A stretch of DNA of 64,000 nucleotides from an uncultured Eubacteriales bacterium (GCA_902778055.1 CACYWL010000004.1:406-64405), one strand, 5' to 3'; positions 17,213 to 27,162 are shown, counted from the first letter of the stretch. Notes: generated by a model from the sequence alone, not told the origin. Program-made: numbers and translations.

Positions 17213-17242
17213 TTGTCAGTATGCTTTTGTTTATGGTATATT
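17213..17242 (+). promoter_or_regulatory. Promoter of yesN-yesM-GH115-GH2-GH43
   Basis: TTGTCA (17213-17218) and TATATT (17237-17242) are 18 bp apart, ending 33 bp before the yesN ATG. The 215-bp gap between the divergent lplB and yesN starts is the likely YesN control region. A short TACGGTTTGTACCGTA-like dyad lies around 17180-17196 on the + strand. Confidence 0.6.
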
Positions 17243-17275
17243 GAATACAGTAAAGGTGCGAATGAGGTGAAACGT

Positions 17276-18787
17276 ATGTATTCTGTTTTGTTAGCAGACG
17301 ATGAACGCAGCGTGCTGGATACACTCAAGGAAAGTATCCACTGGCAGCAGTTTGGTATCGACACAGTGCTGGAGGTCAACGATGGTCTGCAGGCACTTGA
17401 TGTTATTGCCTCCCGGAAGATTGATTTGCTGATCACCGATATTCGTATGCCACGAATGGATGGACTGACACTCATTCGCCAGATGCGTGAGCAGTATCCG
17501 GATATCCACTGTATTCTGCTGACGGCCCATGGAGAATTCGAATACGCACGCGAAGCCATACGCTTAAATGTAGAAAACTATTTGCTCAAGCCTCTGAATT
17601 TAGAGGAACTGGAAGAAACCATTGAGAAAGCGCTGGACAACCTTTATGACCATGTGGGAGCGCGAAAAAGGTGGGAGGGCGAGACTCTTTTTGGCGATAA
17701 TATCCTTCTGCGCTGGCTTGATCACACAATTTCGCAGGAGGAGCTAAGTGAACGTGCTACGCACCTGGATCTGAATCTGTTTCTTCCTCAGTATTGTGTG
17801 ATTTGCATCCAGAAGAAGAACGAATCTGTGGTGGTACGTCCTTTCTGTTGTGCGCTACGGGAAAAGCTGGATATGGAATATGAAACCAATTTTCTGTGGG
17901 ATCAGCGAGACCACCACGTTTTTATTCTCGGCGGTCAAGATCTGAAGATTGAACAAATACTGCGTTTGATCCATCAGACATCGAAGTATTTCCCGGAAAT
18001 GGATCGAACCGCCATCAGCATTGGTGAAATCGTCAGCAACCCGGCAGAAGTGTCCATCAGCTATCAGGGGGCACGTCGGCAGTTGGATACGGCAGATTTA
18101 TCCAATGAGGGAATGATTCTGCTGGTAGACAACGAGGGAGAGTCGATTCTGACAGATACCCTCATTACTCAATTTGACAGCCTGTTTCAGCTTCAGGACG
18201 GTGATGATCGTCAGCAGCAAACGCTTGCTTTGATCAGCAGCCTCCTGGAATCCATGACAATTGAAGATACTGTACAGCTGGTCGGTGGCGCATTGATGCA
18301 GCTCTTTACTCAACGTTTGTCTGAAAAGCAGAAGGTTAAGAGGCAGCTCCAGTCCCGGTTGCGTATGAGTGCCGGTGCTGGTGCAGAAGACATTGCTGAG
18401 ATGGTCAACTATGCCTATCTCCTATATCAGCACACGATCAGCGATTTGAGTCCTGTTGTACAACGTGCGATCAGTTTTATTCAGGAACACTATGCCGAGC
18501 AGATCTCTATCAAGGAATACTGCGCCATGTGTAAGATGAGCACACCCTACTTCGGCCATCTATTCAAAACGGAAACAGGTATGTTCTTTAACAATTATCT
18601 TAACCAGTGCCGCATGTGTAACGCGATTGCTCTGCTCCATGAAACGGACTGCAAGGTAAACGACGTAGCCGAACGCTGTGGATTCACAACGCCCAGTTAC
18701 TTTATTTCCTGCTTTAAGAAGCAGATGGGAATTTCTCCCGTCAAGTATCGCGCGATGCGAGCTAAGCGTGAAAATGGGAAAATCTGA
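17276..18787 (+). CDS. yesN: YesN-type response regulator (AraC family)
   Basis: 503 residues from the ATG at 17276, which has GAGGTGAAACGT upstream; an open frame back to 17114 lacks a site. The receiver domain has the acidic pair in LLADDERS, the phosphorylated Asp in LLITDIRMPRMDG (about D55) and the Lys in YLLKPLNLEEL. The C-terminus is an AraC double helix-turn-helix (YCAMCKMSTPYFGHLFK and VNDVAERCGFTTPSYF). With YesM it forms a two-component system that usually activates neighbouring lpl transporter and glycosidase genes. Confidence 0.95.
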   Translation: MYSVLLADDERSVLDTLKESIHWQQFGIDTVLEVNDGLQALDVIASRKIDLLITDIRMPRMDGLTLIRQMREQYPDIHCILLTAHGEFEYAREAIRLNVENYLLKPLNLEELEETIEKALDNLYDHVGARKRWEGETLFGDNILLRWLDHTISQEELSERATHLDLNLFLPQYCVICIQKKNESVVVRPFCCALREKLDMEYETNFLWDQRDHHVFILGGQDLKIEQILRLIHQTSKYFPEMDRTAISIGEIVSNPAEVSISYQGARRQLDTADLSNEGMILLVDNEGESILTDTLITQFDSLFQLQDGDDRQQQTLALISSLLESMTIEDTVQLVGGALMQLFTQRLSEKQKVKRQLQSRLRMSAGAGAEDIAEMVNYAYLLYQHTISDLSPVVQRAISFIQEHYAEQISIKEYCAMCKMSTPYFGHLFKTETGMFFNNYLNQCRMCNAIALLHETDCKVNDVAERCGFTTPSYFISCFKKQMGISPVKYRAMRAKRENGKI

Positions 18788-18805
18788 CAGATAGGAGGCG
18801 TTCCT

Positions 18806-20584
18806 TTGAAAAACAAGGTGAGAACTGGCGTGATTCGCCAGAATGCGAGCTTCATGCGCATGCTGCTGCTTTACATGAGTCTGCTCCTTCTCATTGCGGG
18901 AATCGCCTGCGTATTCTCATATCAACAGAAAACCGAGGAACTGGATTCTCAAATCAGTCTTATTCTAACGGGGCTTGATCGCGAATACAGGGATATTTCC
19001 TCTTCGTTTTGGAAACTCTATATGCCTTTATTCGAAGAACGCAACATAACCTATGATACGTTGCATTCGTATTTCACAGGCGAGGATATTACCCGCAGTC
19101 TGCACAGCGATCTCACTTATTCGCTAACCCAGATGATTCTGAGAGATGATCGTGTAGCCTGGATCGCACTGTATTCCCCGGAGCGCGACACTAACTATAT
19201 CCTCTTTGATGAACAGCGACAACTGGTAGCCCTGCCGAAGAACTTCCCTTATCTGGAACAGCTTTTTGGCCGGGGAATGAAGGTCATGGGTTCACGAGAG
19301 CTGCCCGGCTTCGATACCGTTCAGGAAACCTTCGCCATAGCTGGCACTGTTCCCAACACCATGGGGAGCGGTTATATCCTTGCTGGATATCGTACTTCTA
19401 CCTTGCGCAAGGTGTGCGCTGGCTATGCATTCCTGCTGGATAGTATGCAGTATGATCTCGTTTCATCCGGACAAGTTGTGTTTTCCAGTGGCGAAGAAAA
19501 CGTGTCCCGACTAACGCTGCAAAAGGTCTATCATGGAATCATACGAGCTGAGGATGGTTCACGGTACTACGCTCGTTCCCAAACCTGCGGAGATAACGAT
19601 ACTTTTTTGATCTACTCTGCAAGAGTCAGTGAAATTGTACTGTATACCACGCAGCACCTGCTGCTGATTCTGGTGCTTGTGTTGCTGTTTTCTGCAGTGT
19701 CCATTGGATTGTACCTAATGACACTGCGTCGGATCACCTGGGAGGTCGACATCATCCGGCAGGGATTGGAGCGCATAAGCGAGAACGATATGTCCACGCC
19801 TATTGAAGGGAATTTTGTGCAGGGTGGTCTGCAAAATATTGCAGAGGCCATCAATGATATGGCTGTCCGGTTGGACAACAATATCAACCGTGCGCATTAC
19901 TATGAGCTGCGCCAAAAGGATGCGGAGCTTTCTGAGCTGCAATCAAAGTTCAATCCTCATTTTCTGTACAACACACTGGAGATGCTGCGCAATCGCTGCG
20001 AGCATGCCGGAAACAGTGATGTAGCTGAGATGATTACGGACTTTGCAGCGATTTTCCGTGGCTTAATTGGTTCTCACACCTTTGTACCACTGAAGGAGGA
20101 ACTGACTACTACACGCCGTTACCTGCGGCTGCTGGAAGCAAGGTATAGGAACCAGGTGAATATCCGGTTTGATTTTCCCCGGGGTGTACTGTGTTATGGC
20201 ATCATTCGCAATGTATTCCAGCCACTTATTGAGAACTATTTTCAATATGGTTTCGATACATCGAATGAAGACAATGAGATTATCATCAGTGGTCGGCTAC
20301 TGGATGAAACCACCATGCTTCTATCTGTTTCAGATAATGGATGCGGCATGACAGAATATGCCATCGAAGCGCTGCGCTGGAAACTGGAACAGCCTGTGAA
20401 AAATTCCCGTGAGAGCTATGGTCTGCGTAATCTACATCAGCGTCTGAAGTTGTTTTATGGCGATGACTGCGGACTTCGGATTGAACGCAACGGAGAACGT
20501 GGCTTACGGGTTAATATCATTGCAAGAAAGATGACCTGCGAAGAATACGAAGCAACCAGACAGAAAGATCAATATACAGAATAA
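18806..20584 (+). CDS. yesM: YesM-type sensor histidine kinase
   Basis: 592 residues from a TTG at 18806 with ATAGGAGG upstream. Two membrane spans (about residues 13-36 and 273-298) enclose an extracellular sensor of some 235 residues, then a HAMP domain. The His_kinase motif SKFNPHFLYNTLEMLRNR contains the phospho-His, and the ATPase part has QPLIENYFQYG and VSDNGCGMTE. It follows yesN after 18 bp. It probably senses an extracellular xylan-derived sugar or the loaded binding protein, and the ligand is inferred only from neighbours. Confidence 0.94.
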   Translation: MKNKVRTGVIRQNASFMRMLLLYMSLLLLIAGIACVFSYQQKTEELDSQISLILTGLDREYRDISSSFWKLYMPLFEERNITYDTLHSYFTGEDITRSLHSDLTYSLTQMILRDDRVAWIALYSPERDTNYILFDEQRQLVALPKNFPYLEQLFGRGMKVMGSRELPGFDTVQETFAIAGTVPNTMGSGYILAGYRTSTLRKVCAGYAFLLDSMQYDLVSSGQVVFSSGEENVSRLTLQKVYHGIIRAEDGSRYYARSQTCGDNDTFLIYSARVSEIVLYTTQHLLLILVLVLLFSAVSIGLYLMTLRRITWEVDIIRQGLERISENDMSTPIEGNFVQGGLQNIAEAINDMAVRLDNNINRAHYYELRQKDAELSELQSKFNPHFLYNTLEMLRNRCEHAGNSDVAEMITDFAAIFRGLIGSHTFVPLKEELTTTRRYLRLLEARYRNQVNIRFDFPRGVLCYGIIRNVFQPLIENYFQYGFDTSNEDNEIIISGRLLDETTMLLSVSDNGCGMTEYAIEALRWKLEQPVKNSRESYGLRNLHQRLKLFYGDDCGLRIERNGERGLRVNIIARKMTCEEYEATRQKDQYTE

Positions 20585-20597
20585 GGAGGACTCTCTC

Positions 20598-22592
20598 TTG
20601 ATTACCATCAGCACGAAGATTCATAATGTTCCGGAACTGACCCCGGTCAAACGCGCAGCTGCGGCACTGATGCGTGATATCCGCAATACCTGCCAGCCTG
20701 GAAAAAATCCAGGTATGAATATTCGACTGCAAACAGTTGATTTGCCCACAGAGGCTTATAAGATTGTTGCCGGGCAGGAAATCGTAGTCTGCGCCGGTGA
20801 TGCACTGGGCTTTGTGTACGGCCTGTACCGTATCAGCCATGACATTCTGGGCGTGGAACCCTTCTGGTTCTGGAACGACCAGCCTCTGAAAAAAGCGGCG
20901 GGCTATCCCGTACCCGCTGGCTGGACGGCGAAATCGAAGCCCTGCGCGGTGCGTTATCGCGGCTGGTTCGTCAATGACGAGGTGCTGCTGAACGCCTGGT
21001 ATCTCGACGGCAGCAAGGACAAGCCCTGGGAAATGGTCTTTGAGGCGCTGCTGCGGCTGGGCGGCAATCTGGTCATCCCAGGAACGGATCGTAATGCCCA
21101 TAAATATGACACCCTTGCCGCCGACTTCGGCCTGTACATCACCCACCATCACGCCGAGCCCCTCGGTGCGCGGATGTTCCTGCGAGCTTATCCCGACCTG
21201 ACCCCAGCCTATTCCGAGCATCCTGACCTGTTCGAAGGCCTGTGGCAGGAGGCGGTGGACAAGCAGAAGTCCCGCCCGACAGTTTACAACCTGGGCTTCC
21301 GAGGTCAAGGTGACCGTCCCTTCTGGACAGATGATCCCCAGTTTGCCACGCCGGAAAGCCGGGGCAGGCTTATGTCTGCCCTGATCCGCAAGCAGTACGA
21401 TCTGGTCAAGGCCAGCATCCCCGATGCACCCTGCTGCACCAACCTCTACGGCGAAACCATGGAGCTCTACCAGCAGGGGCACCTTGACCTGCCAGAGGAT
21501 GTCATCAAAATCTGGGCGGACAACGGCTTTGGCAAGATGGTCACCCGCAGGCAGAACAACCACAATCCCCGCATCCGTGCGCTGCCCCAGGAGGGCGCAT
21601 CCGGCGCGCACGGCCTGTACTATCACGCGTCCTTCTATGACCTGCAGGCGGCCAGCCAGATGACCATGCTGCCCAATCCGCCGGAATTTGTTCGCCGGGA
21701 GCTGACGGAAGCGCTGTCCCTGGGCGTGAAGGACTACTGGATCATCAACTGCTCCAACGTCAAGCCCCATGTGTACACGCTGGATCTGATCGCGGCGCTT
21801 TGGCGTGACGGCGATGTGGATACCGAGCAGCACCTGCTGGACTACTGCGCCCGCTATTACGACGCGGAAAATGCAGAGCTTGCTGCAAAGTGCTTCCGCA
21901 CATGGTATGACAACGCCCTGTTCTACGGCGATCACGAGGACGAGCGCGCCGGCGAGCAGTTCGCCAACCACTGCGCCCGCATGCTGGTGTCCCAGTGGAT
22001 GAAGAATCCCGCATCGCCTGCGCCTGACATGAGGTGGGCCATTGACGCGCCCACGCTCAAGGCTCAGGTTGAATGGTATCGCGAAAAATGCGTGCAGGGC
22101 GTGGAGAACTACACCGCCACCCTCCGCACCTGCCAGCGCACCATGCTGGACATGACCCAGCCCGGCGCGACCCTCATGCAGGACACCGTTGCCATGCAAG
22201 TCGAGCTGCTGCAGAAAACCTATCAGGGCAGCGTGTATGCCATGGACAGCCTGCTCCGCGCGATGGAGGAGGACTGGCTCACCGCCTTCTACCTGGCGGG
22301 CAAGGCAAAGGCAGCCTACCTCGCGGCAGACCGCGTCATGCGTGACCGCGAGCACGGCAAGTGGCACCTGTACTACGCGAACGACTGCCAGGCAGACGTG
22401 AAGCAATCCGCATGGCTGATGGGCGTATTGATGGGCGTGCTGCGCAACAACGGCGACGGCCCCCACTTCTTCCACTGGCAGCGGCGCTTCATTGACGCGC
22501 CGGAGGATGCGCAGATCATGCTCATCCTCAACATGGAGAATCATCTGGACAACGATGAGCTTTTCGCGCTGATGGATGCGCGGTGGGAATAA
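20598..22592 (+). CDS. GH115 alpha-glucuronidase family protein
   Basis: 664 residues from a TTG at 20598 (AAGGAGGA upstream). Motifs match GH115 xylan alpha-1,2-glucuronidases: GFVYGLYRISHDILGVEPFW (about residues 72-91), a WFVNDE motif, FEALLRLGGNLVIPG, a HHHAEPLGARMF stretch, and GFRGQGDRPFW. It removes (4-O-methyl)glucuronic acid from xylan or its oligomers, feeding UxuB/UxuA. It is shorter than most characterised GH115 enzymes (roughly 800-1000 residues), lacking part of the N-terminal domain and the C-terminal extension. There is no signal peptide. The first 250 bp are less GC-rich than the rest. Confidence 0.85.
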   Translation: MITISTKIHNVPELTPVKRAAAALMRDIRNTCQPGKNPGMNIRLQTVDLPTEAYKIVAGQEIVVCAGDALGFVYGLYRISHDILGVEPFWFWNDQPLKKAAGYPVPAGWTAKSKPCAVRYRGWFVNDEVLLNAWYLDGSKDKPWEMVFEALLRLGGNLVIPGTDRNAHKYDTLAADFGLYITHHHAEPLGARMFLRAYPDLTPAYSEHPDLFEGLWQEAVDKQKSRPTVYNLGFRGQGDRPFWTDDPQFATPESRGRLMSALIRKQYDLVKASIPDAPCCTNLYGETMELYQQGHLDLPEDVIKIWADNGFGKMVTRRQNNHNPRIRALPQEGASGAHGLYYHASFYDLQAASQMTMLPNPPEFVRRELTEALSLGVKDYWIINCSNVKPHVYTLDLIAALWRDGDVDTEQHLLDYCARYYDAENAELAAKCFRTWYDNALFYGDHEDERAGEQFANHCARMLVSQWMKNPASPAPDMRWAIDAPTLKAQVEWYREKCVQGVENYTATLRTCQRTMLDMTQPGATLMQDTVAMQVELLQKTYQGSVYAMDSLLRAMEEDWLTAFYLAGKAKAAYLAADRVMRDREHGKWHLYYANDCQADVKQSAWLMGVLMGVLRNNGDGPHFFHWQRRFIDAPEDAQIMLILNMENHLDNDELFALMDARWE

Positions 22593-22607
22593 CGGAGGTA
22601 GGAAACC

Positions 22608-24890
22608 ATGCCAAGGACGATCATCCCGCTGAATGAGGGCTGGACATTTTCGCTGGACGGGACCAATTTTACTCCCGTGAGCATTCCCCACGATTGGTGC
22701 ATTGAGCGCCCGGTGGACGAAAATGCCCCGCTGAATATGTCGCAGGGGTACTTTCATCGCGGAGATATCGGCTGGTATCTCTGCCCGGTTACAATAGAAA
22801 AGCGGGAGCAACACCGCTATTTCCTTGATTTCGGCGGCGTGTACGAGCAGGCAGCAGTATTGCTGAATGGCGAGGAGGTAGGCCGCAACAGCTACGGCCC
22901 GTCGCCCTTCCGTTTGGATGTGACCGACGCGGTTCGAAGCGGTGAAAACACATTGCTGGTGAAGGTGGACTGCACGGCAGAACCTGCTGACCGCTGGTAT
23001 TCCGGCTGCGGCATCTACCGCCCGATGAAGCTGATCGTCACCGAGGACGTTCATCTGGATGAGCGCAAGATTGCCGTTACCACACAGTTTGCGGAAAGCT
23101 GTGCCGTCGTGGACATCCAGACTGGCACGGAGTTACCTGTCCGGGCGACGCTCGCTGGCCCGGATGGCACCGCTCTGACTGCTCAGGGAACGTCCTCCAT
23201 CTGCCTGACGGTTCCTGCGCCTCAGCTGTGGTCTGCCGAAACGCCCCATCTGTACACGCTGACCCTCTCGCTGCTGGACGGCAGCCGCATCGCCGACGAG
23301 ATCAGTCTCCGCATCGGCATTCGTGACGTGCAGTTTGTGCCCAATGAGGGCCTCTTCGTCAACGGTGAGCATGTCTATTTGCGGGGTGTGTGCCTGCATC
23401 AGGATATGGGGTGCCGGGGCATTGCTGCCAAGAAGGAAATGTGGCGCGAGCGCCTCATCCAGCTCAAGCAGATGGGGTGCAACAGCATTCGTGCAGCGCA
23501 TCATGTACACTCCGAGGAATTCTTGGATCTGTGCGACGAGATGGGCTTCTATGTCTACGAGGAGTGCTTCGACAAGTGGCATTCCGGCGCGTATTCCCGC
23601 TATTTTGCGGACAGCTGGCAGTCAGACGTGGATGCGATGCTCCTGCGGGATCGCAACCGTCCCAGCGTCATCATCTGGGGCATCGGCAACGAGGTGGAGA
23701 ATCAGGCCCATGATTCCATGATCGCCACGCTGAAGATGCTGGTCGATCACGCCCACGCTGTCGATCCGACCCGTCCGGTCACCTATGCCATGAATCCCCA
23801 TTTCAAGCGTCCGGCAAATATCGATCTGAGCAAGGTGAAGGATATCCAGGCCTTTGTGGATGAGGTGGACGACCGGGAAATCGATGATCTGATGGAAAAG
23901 CTGGCCTGCATCCGCCGCATCTGCGAGCATGTGGACATCATCTCCTGCAACTATCAGGAGCAGTGGTATCCGCAGATCCACGCGATGATGCCGGACAAGC
24001 TCATCCTCGGCACGGAGATCTACCAGTATTTCGTGGGCGACCCGGAACACTATCAGAACTACACGGAAACCCCGCCGCCCTTGATCGCCGAATCAGAAAA
24101 ATGGCTGTTGGGCGGCTTCATCTGGTCGGGCTTTGACTACCTGGGCGAGTCGATGGGCTGGCCCTCCAAGGGCTGGACGGGTGCGGTCATCCGCACCAAC
24201 GGCAATCCGCGGGCGAGCTACCACATGCTCCGCAGCTTCTGGACGAAGGAGCCAATGATTCACCTGGCCATTCTGGACTACACCATGGGCGACGAGTTCG
24301 TCAAGGAGCACTGGGGCTTCCCGCCCTATGAGGCGCACTGGGATTTCCCCATGTTCCATAAGCAGCTGCTGCCCTATATGATCGCCACCAACTGCGAGCA
24401 GGTGGAAATTGAGGTGCCGGGGCGCTCCTTCGCCGCGCCTGCAAAGAGCGCAAACGGGCTGATTACCGGCTTCCTGCCTTATTTGCCGGGCTTTGTGACG
24501 GCAAAGGGCTACATCGGCGGCAAACTGGTTTGTGAGCACAAACTCGTCGCCCCCGGCCCAGCAGCGAAGCTGGCCTTTGATGCCCATGCCGATCTTCCTG
24601 CTGAGAGGGGCTATGAGGTCATGCTGACCGTCCGTGTGCAGGATGAACAGGGTCATCCCATCCTGCGGGAGAATCGTGCCGTTGCTTTTACAGTAGACGG
24701 CCCTGCTCTCATCGTTGCCACGGATAATGGCGACTTGATGGAAACCACGCCCTATTCCAGCCCTGCGCTGCCTCTGTGGCACGGGCAGGCCAGCGTGGTC
24801 ATCCGCCTGACGGGCGAGGAGGGAGAAATCCGCATCAGTGCCTGCGCGGAAGGACTCGCCCCCGCAGCCCTTATCCTGAACGCACAGTAA
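22608..24890 (+). CDS. Glycoside hydrolase family 2 enzyme
   Basis: A 760-residue GH2 protein. The sugar-binding N-terminus has VSIPHDWCIERPV and the DRWYSGCGIYRPM motif, and the barrel begins LRGVCLHQDMG. The acid/base is E362 in WGIGNEVEN, and the nucleophile is E470 in LILGTEIYQYF. It has no signal peptide, so it acts in the cytoplasm. Its place between GH115 and GH43 genes, with 12-15 bp gaps and strong Shine-Dalgarno sites, suggests removal of a non-reducing sugar from imported xylo-oligosaccharides. Beta-galactosidase, beta-glucuronidase or beta-xylosidase activity remain possible. Confidence 0.92.
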   Translation: MPRTIIPLNEGWTFSLDGTNFTPVSIPHDWCIERPVDENAPLNMSQGYFHRGDIGWYLCPVTIEKREQHRYFLDFGGVYEQAAVLLNGEEVGRNSYGPSPFRLDVTDAVRSGENTLLVKVDCTAEPADRWYSGCGIYRPMKLIVTEDVHLDERKIAVTTQFAESCAVVDIQTGTELPVRATLAGPDGTALTAQGTSSICLTVPAPQLWSAETPHLYTLTLSLLDGSRIADEISLRIGIRDVQFVPNEGLFVNGEHVYLRGVCLHQDMGCRGIAAKKEMWRERLIQLKQMGCNSIRAAHHVHSEEFLDLCDEMGFYVYEECFDKWHSGAYSRYFADSWQSDVDAMLLRDRNRPSVIIWGIGNEVENQAHDSMIATLKMLVDHAHAVDPTRPVTYAMNPHFKRPANIDLSKVKDIQAFVDEVDDREIDDLMEKLACIRRICEHVDIISCNYQEQWYPQIHAMMPDKLILGTEIYQYFVGDPEHYQNYTETPPPLIAESEKWLLGGFIWSGFDYLGESMGWPSKGWTGAVIRTNGNPRASYHMLRSFWTKEPMIHLAILDYTMGDEFVKEHWGFPPYEAHWDFPMFHKQLLPYMIATNCEQVEIEVPGRSFAAPAKSANGLITGFLPYLPGFVTAKGYIGGKLVCEHKLVAPGPAAKLAFDAHADLPAERGYEVMLTVRVQDEQGHPILRENRAVAFTVDGPALIVATDNGDLMETTPYSSPALPLWHGQASVVIRLTGEEGEIRISACAEGLAPAALILNAQ

Positions 24891-24902
24891 CGGAGGCACA
24901 CC

Positions 24903-26381
24903 ATGCAATACGAGAACCCCATCCTGCGCGGCTTCCACCCCGACCCCAGCATCTGCCGCGTGGGCGAGGACTACTATCTGGTCGTCAGCTCCTTTGAATA
25001 TTTCCCTGGCCTGCCCATTTATCACAGCCGCGATCTGGTTTCCTGGCGGCAGATCGGCAACTGTCTCCAGCGGGCGGAGGAATTTCCCCTGCTGGAGGTG
25101 GGCGACTCCGGCGGTGTGTGGGCGCCGACCATCCGCTGGCATGAGGGCGTTTTCTACGTCACCGCTACGCTGGAGAAGTTCGGCAACTTCATCGTGACCG
25201 CACCAGATCCGGCGGGAACATGGTCATCCCCGGTATGGCTGAAGGAAATCGGCGGTATCGACCCGTCCATTTACTTTGAGGACGGACGCGCCTACTACTG
25301 CACCAACGAGGCCCTGACCAGCCCGGAGGCCATCTCCCTGGAGGAAATTGATGTGACCACGGGCCGCATCATTGGCCAGCGCAAGGAAATCTGGTCTGGC
25401 ACCGGCGCGCACTTTCTGGAAGCGCCCCATGTGTACCGTATCGGCTCCTGGTACTACCTGATGGTGGCCGAGGGCGGCACGTTCTTCACCCACATGGAGA
25501 CGATTGCCCGCAGCGCCAGCCTGTGGGGCCCCTACGAAAGCTGTCCGCACAACCCTATCCTGACCAACATGTGTGACCCGAGCTGGCAGGTGCAGTGCGC
25601 CGGTCATGCCGACCTGGTGGAGGACACGCAGGGCAACTGGTGGGCGGTGCATCTGGGCACCCGGCTGGCGCGGCGCACGATGACCCATCTGGGCCGCGAG
25701 ACCTTCCTGACCCCGGTGACCTGGGTGGATGGCTGGCCCGTCTGCGGACAGGATCGCAAGGCAAAACTGCTCTCGGAAGGCCCGCTGACTGCTCCTCAGC
25801 AGCCTGCGCAGCCCTTCATTGCAGACATGACCCGCACAGACTGGGAGCCGGAGTGGATCTTTCTGCGTCGTCCAGACATGGCGAACTTCCGCCGCGTCCC
25901 CGGCGCGATGCTGCTCACGCCCACTGCGCAGACTATGTGCGATCCCGTTCCCACCTTTGCATCCGTCCGTCCGGCGGATTTCGATTGCGTGACAGATGCG
26001 ACTTTCAGCTTTGACGCCCAGCATGAGGGAGATGAGGCTGGTCTTGCCATCCGGTTGGACAGGCAGTTCCATATCACCTGTACGCTGGGGTATGACAATG
26101 TGATGACGCTGGCGCTGCAGGCAGAAGATATTCATCACACGGTTGCGCAGGCCACGCTGCCGGAAGGCGAGGTTCGCCTCAGACTGGCAGCAGACCGGGA
26201 GCGGTATAGCTTCTTCTATTACAGTGACGGTGAATATGTCAAGCTGGGCAGCGTGTCCACACGGTTCCTGGCGACGGAGTTTCAGGGGCGTTGCTTTACC
26301 GGCACGGTCATCGGCCTCTATACGGCATGTGTCCAGACTGCGGAAGCGTGCATGCGGGTAACGGCTTTTGCACATTGTTAA
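24903..26381 (+). CDS. GH43 beta-xylosidase/arabinofuranosidase
   Basis: A 492-residue two-domain GH43 enzyme. The five-blade propeller carries the three catalytic acids: D14 (GFHPDPS), D120 (GGIDPSIYF) and E173 (HFLEAPHVY). The C-terminal beta-sandwich from about residue 320 (FSFDAQHEGDEAGLAIRL) is the usual GH43_C2 domain. It hydrolyses terminal xylose or arabinose from short oligosaccharides in the cytoplasm. It is the last gene of the yesN operon, 12 bp after the GH2 gene. The DNA beyond its stop is scrap from other genes. Confidence 0.94.
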   Translation: MQYENPILRGFHPDPSICRVGEDYYLVVSSFEYFPGLPIYHSRDLVSWRQIGNCLQRAEEFPLLEVGDSGGVWAPTIRWHEGVFYVTATLEKFGNFIVTAPDPAGTWSSPVWLKEIGGIDPSIYFEDGRAYYCTNEALTSPEAISLEEIDVTTGRIIGQRKEIWSGTGAHFLEAPHVYRIGSWYYLMVAEGGTFFTHMETIARSASLWGPYESCPHNPILTNMCDPSWQVQCAGHADLVEDTQGNWWAVHLGTRLARRTMTHLGRETFLTPVTWVDGWPVCGQDRKAKLLSEGPLTAPQQPAQPFIADMTRTDWEPEWIFLRRPDMANFRRVPGAMLLTPTAQTMCDPVPTFASVRPADFDCVTDATFSFDAQHEGDEAGLAIRLDRQFHITCTLGYDNVMTLALQAEDIHHTVAQATLPEGEVRLRLAADRERYSFFYYSDGEYVKLGSVSTRFLATEFQGRCFTGTVIGLYTACVQTAEACMRVTAFAHC

Positions 26382-26431
26382 GGATTGTAGTATGTTAATC
26401 CAGTATTGATCAATGCAATTATACAAATGCG

Positions 26432-26600
26432 CTACTTTTCTCCGCCGGAGAGACTGGCCCCACCCTCACCGATGACAGTATCATAGCCATCCGGCAATGC
26501 CATAATGAAAGCATGGCAGCAGGCTTTACTGGCCGCCTCGATGACCTTTTTCATAGGAGCATCTTGTTGGCCGAAGCGGATGTTATTGGCAATGGTATAC
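26432..26600 (-). pseudogene. ABC exporter ATPase, internal fragment
   Basis: The minus-strand translation reads YTIANNIRFGQQDAP, then a helical stretch, ALPDGYDTVIGEGG and LSGGEK, ending in a stop. This is the Q-loop-to-signature segment of an MsbA/LmrA-type exporter ATPase. Walker A, Walker B and the membrane domain are absent. It is a 55-codon relic. Confidence 0.8.
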
Positions 26601-26864
26601 CGTGTAGGCCTAATTTGCTATGTGAATAATTGAAAATCCTTTGCTTCGCTTACAAACTATTATCAACTTGTACGGATATGATTGGCTTGTGCGGTAAGGG
26701 GAATTATTCAGAGGTTCCTTAGGTACGGAAATCGAAATGATAGTCACAACAGAATCTCTTTTTTAGCAGGATACACTCACTTACAGCATACTGCTCTAAC
26801 TACACCTATCAAGCAACCATCAAAACAAGGCCTGCGCATCAAAGGCACAGACCCCGTTTCATGG
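26601..26864. other. Gene-free stretch
   Basis: No gene or clear signal is visible. A weak hairpin near 26830-26858 followed by TTGTTTT on the minus strand could terminate the membrane-protein fragment at 26865. Confidence 0.3.
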
Positions 26865-27162
26865 TCACAATTTATCCTCTTCCTGCTTCCGAATCTTCCT
26901 TTTCAGCGTCGCACGTTGTACTACACACACGATCAGCAGCATAACGCATCCTGCACCCAGTGCGATAACCGTCCATGGCGGTGTTTGTTCCACTTCTTCA
27001 TGCGTTCCTTCGACATTGACGGCAATCACAGTAGGCTCCTCAACAGTGGTTTCAACCGGCACGGTCAGCATTGTCGTATTCCCATACGCATCCTCGCCAG
27101 TGATTGTCAACGTGCCCTGATGCAGCCCCAGTGCGCTCTTGCCCGGAATGAAGGTCAGTTTA
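26865..27162 (-). pseudogene. C-terminal end of an Ig-like surface/membrane protein
   Basis: In the minus frame, upstream of an internal ATG at 27110, the translation continues DDKLTFIPGKSALGLHQGTL and then TITGEDAYGNTTMLTVPVE, a beta-sandwich-like repeat. A TM helix follows (VIALGAGCVMLLIVCVV), then a basic tail (RKIRKQEEDKL). This is the 3' end of a membrane-anchored surface protein. It is cut at about 27162, where the sequence switches into a kinase gene on the other strand. Confidence 0.65.

Noticed and set aside
20598..22592. GH67 alpha-glucuronidase
   Set aside because: GH67 motifs are absent, and the YGLYRISHDILGV and GFRGQGD motifs fit GH115.
20517..23054. 845-codon open frame on the minus strand
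   Set aside because: It runs antisense to yesM, GH115 and GH2, which have clear domains and ribosome-binding sites. High GC removes stops in the opposite frame.
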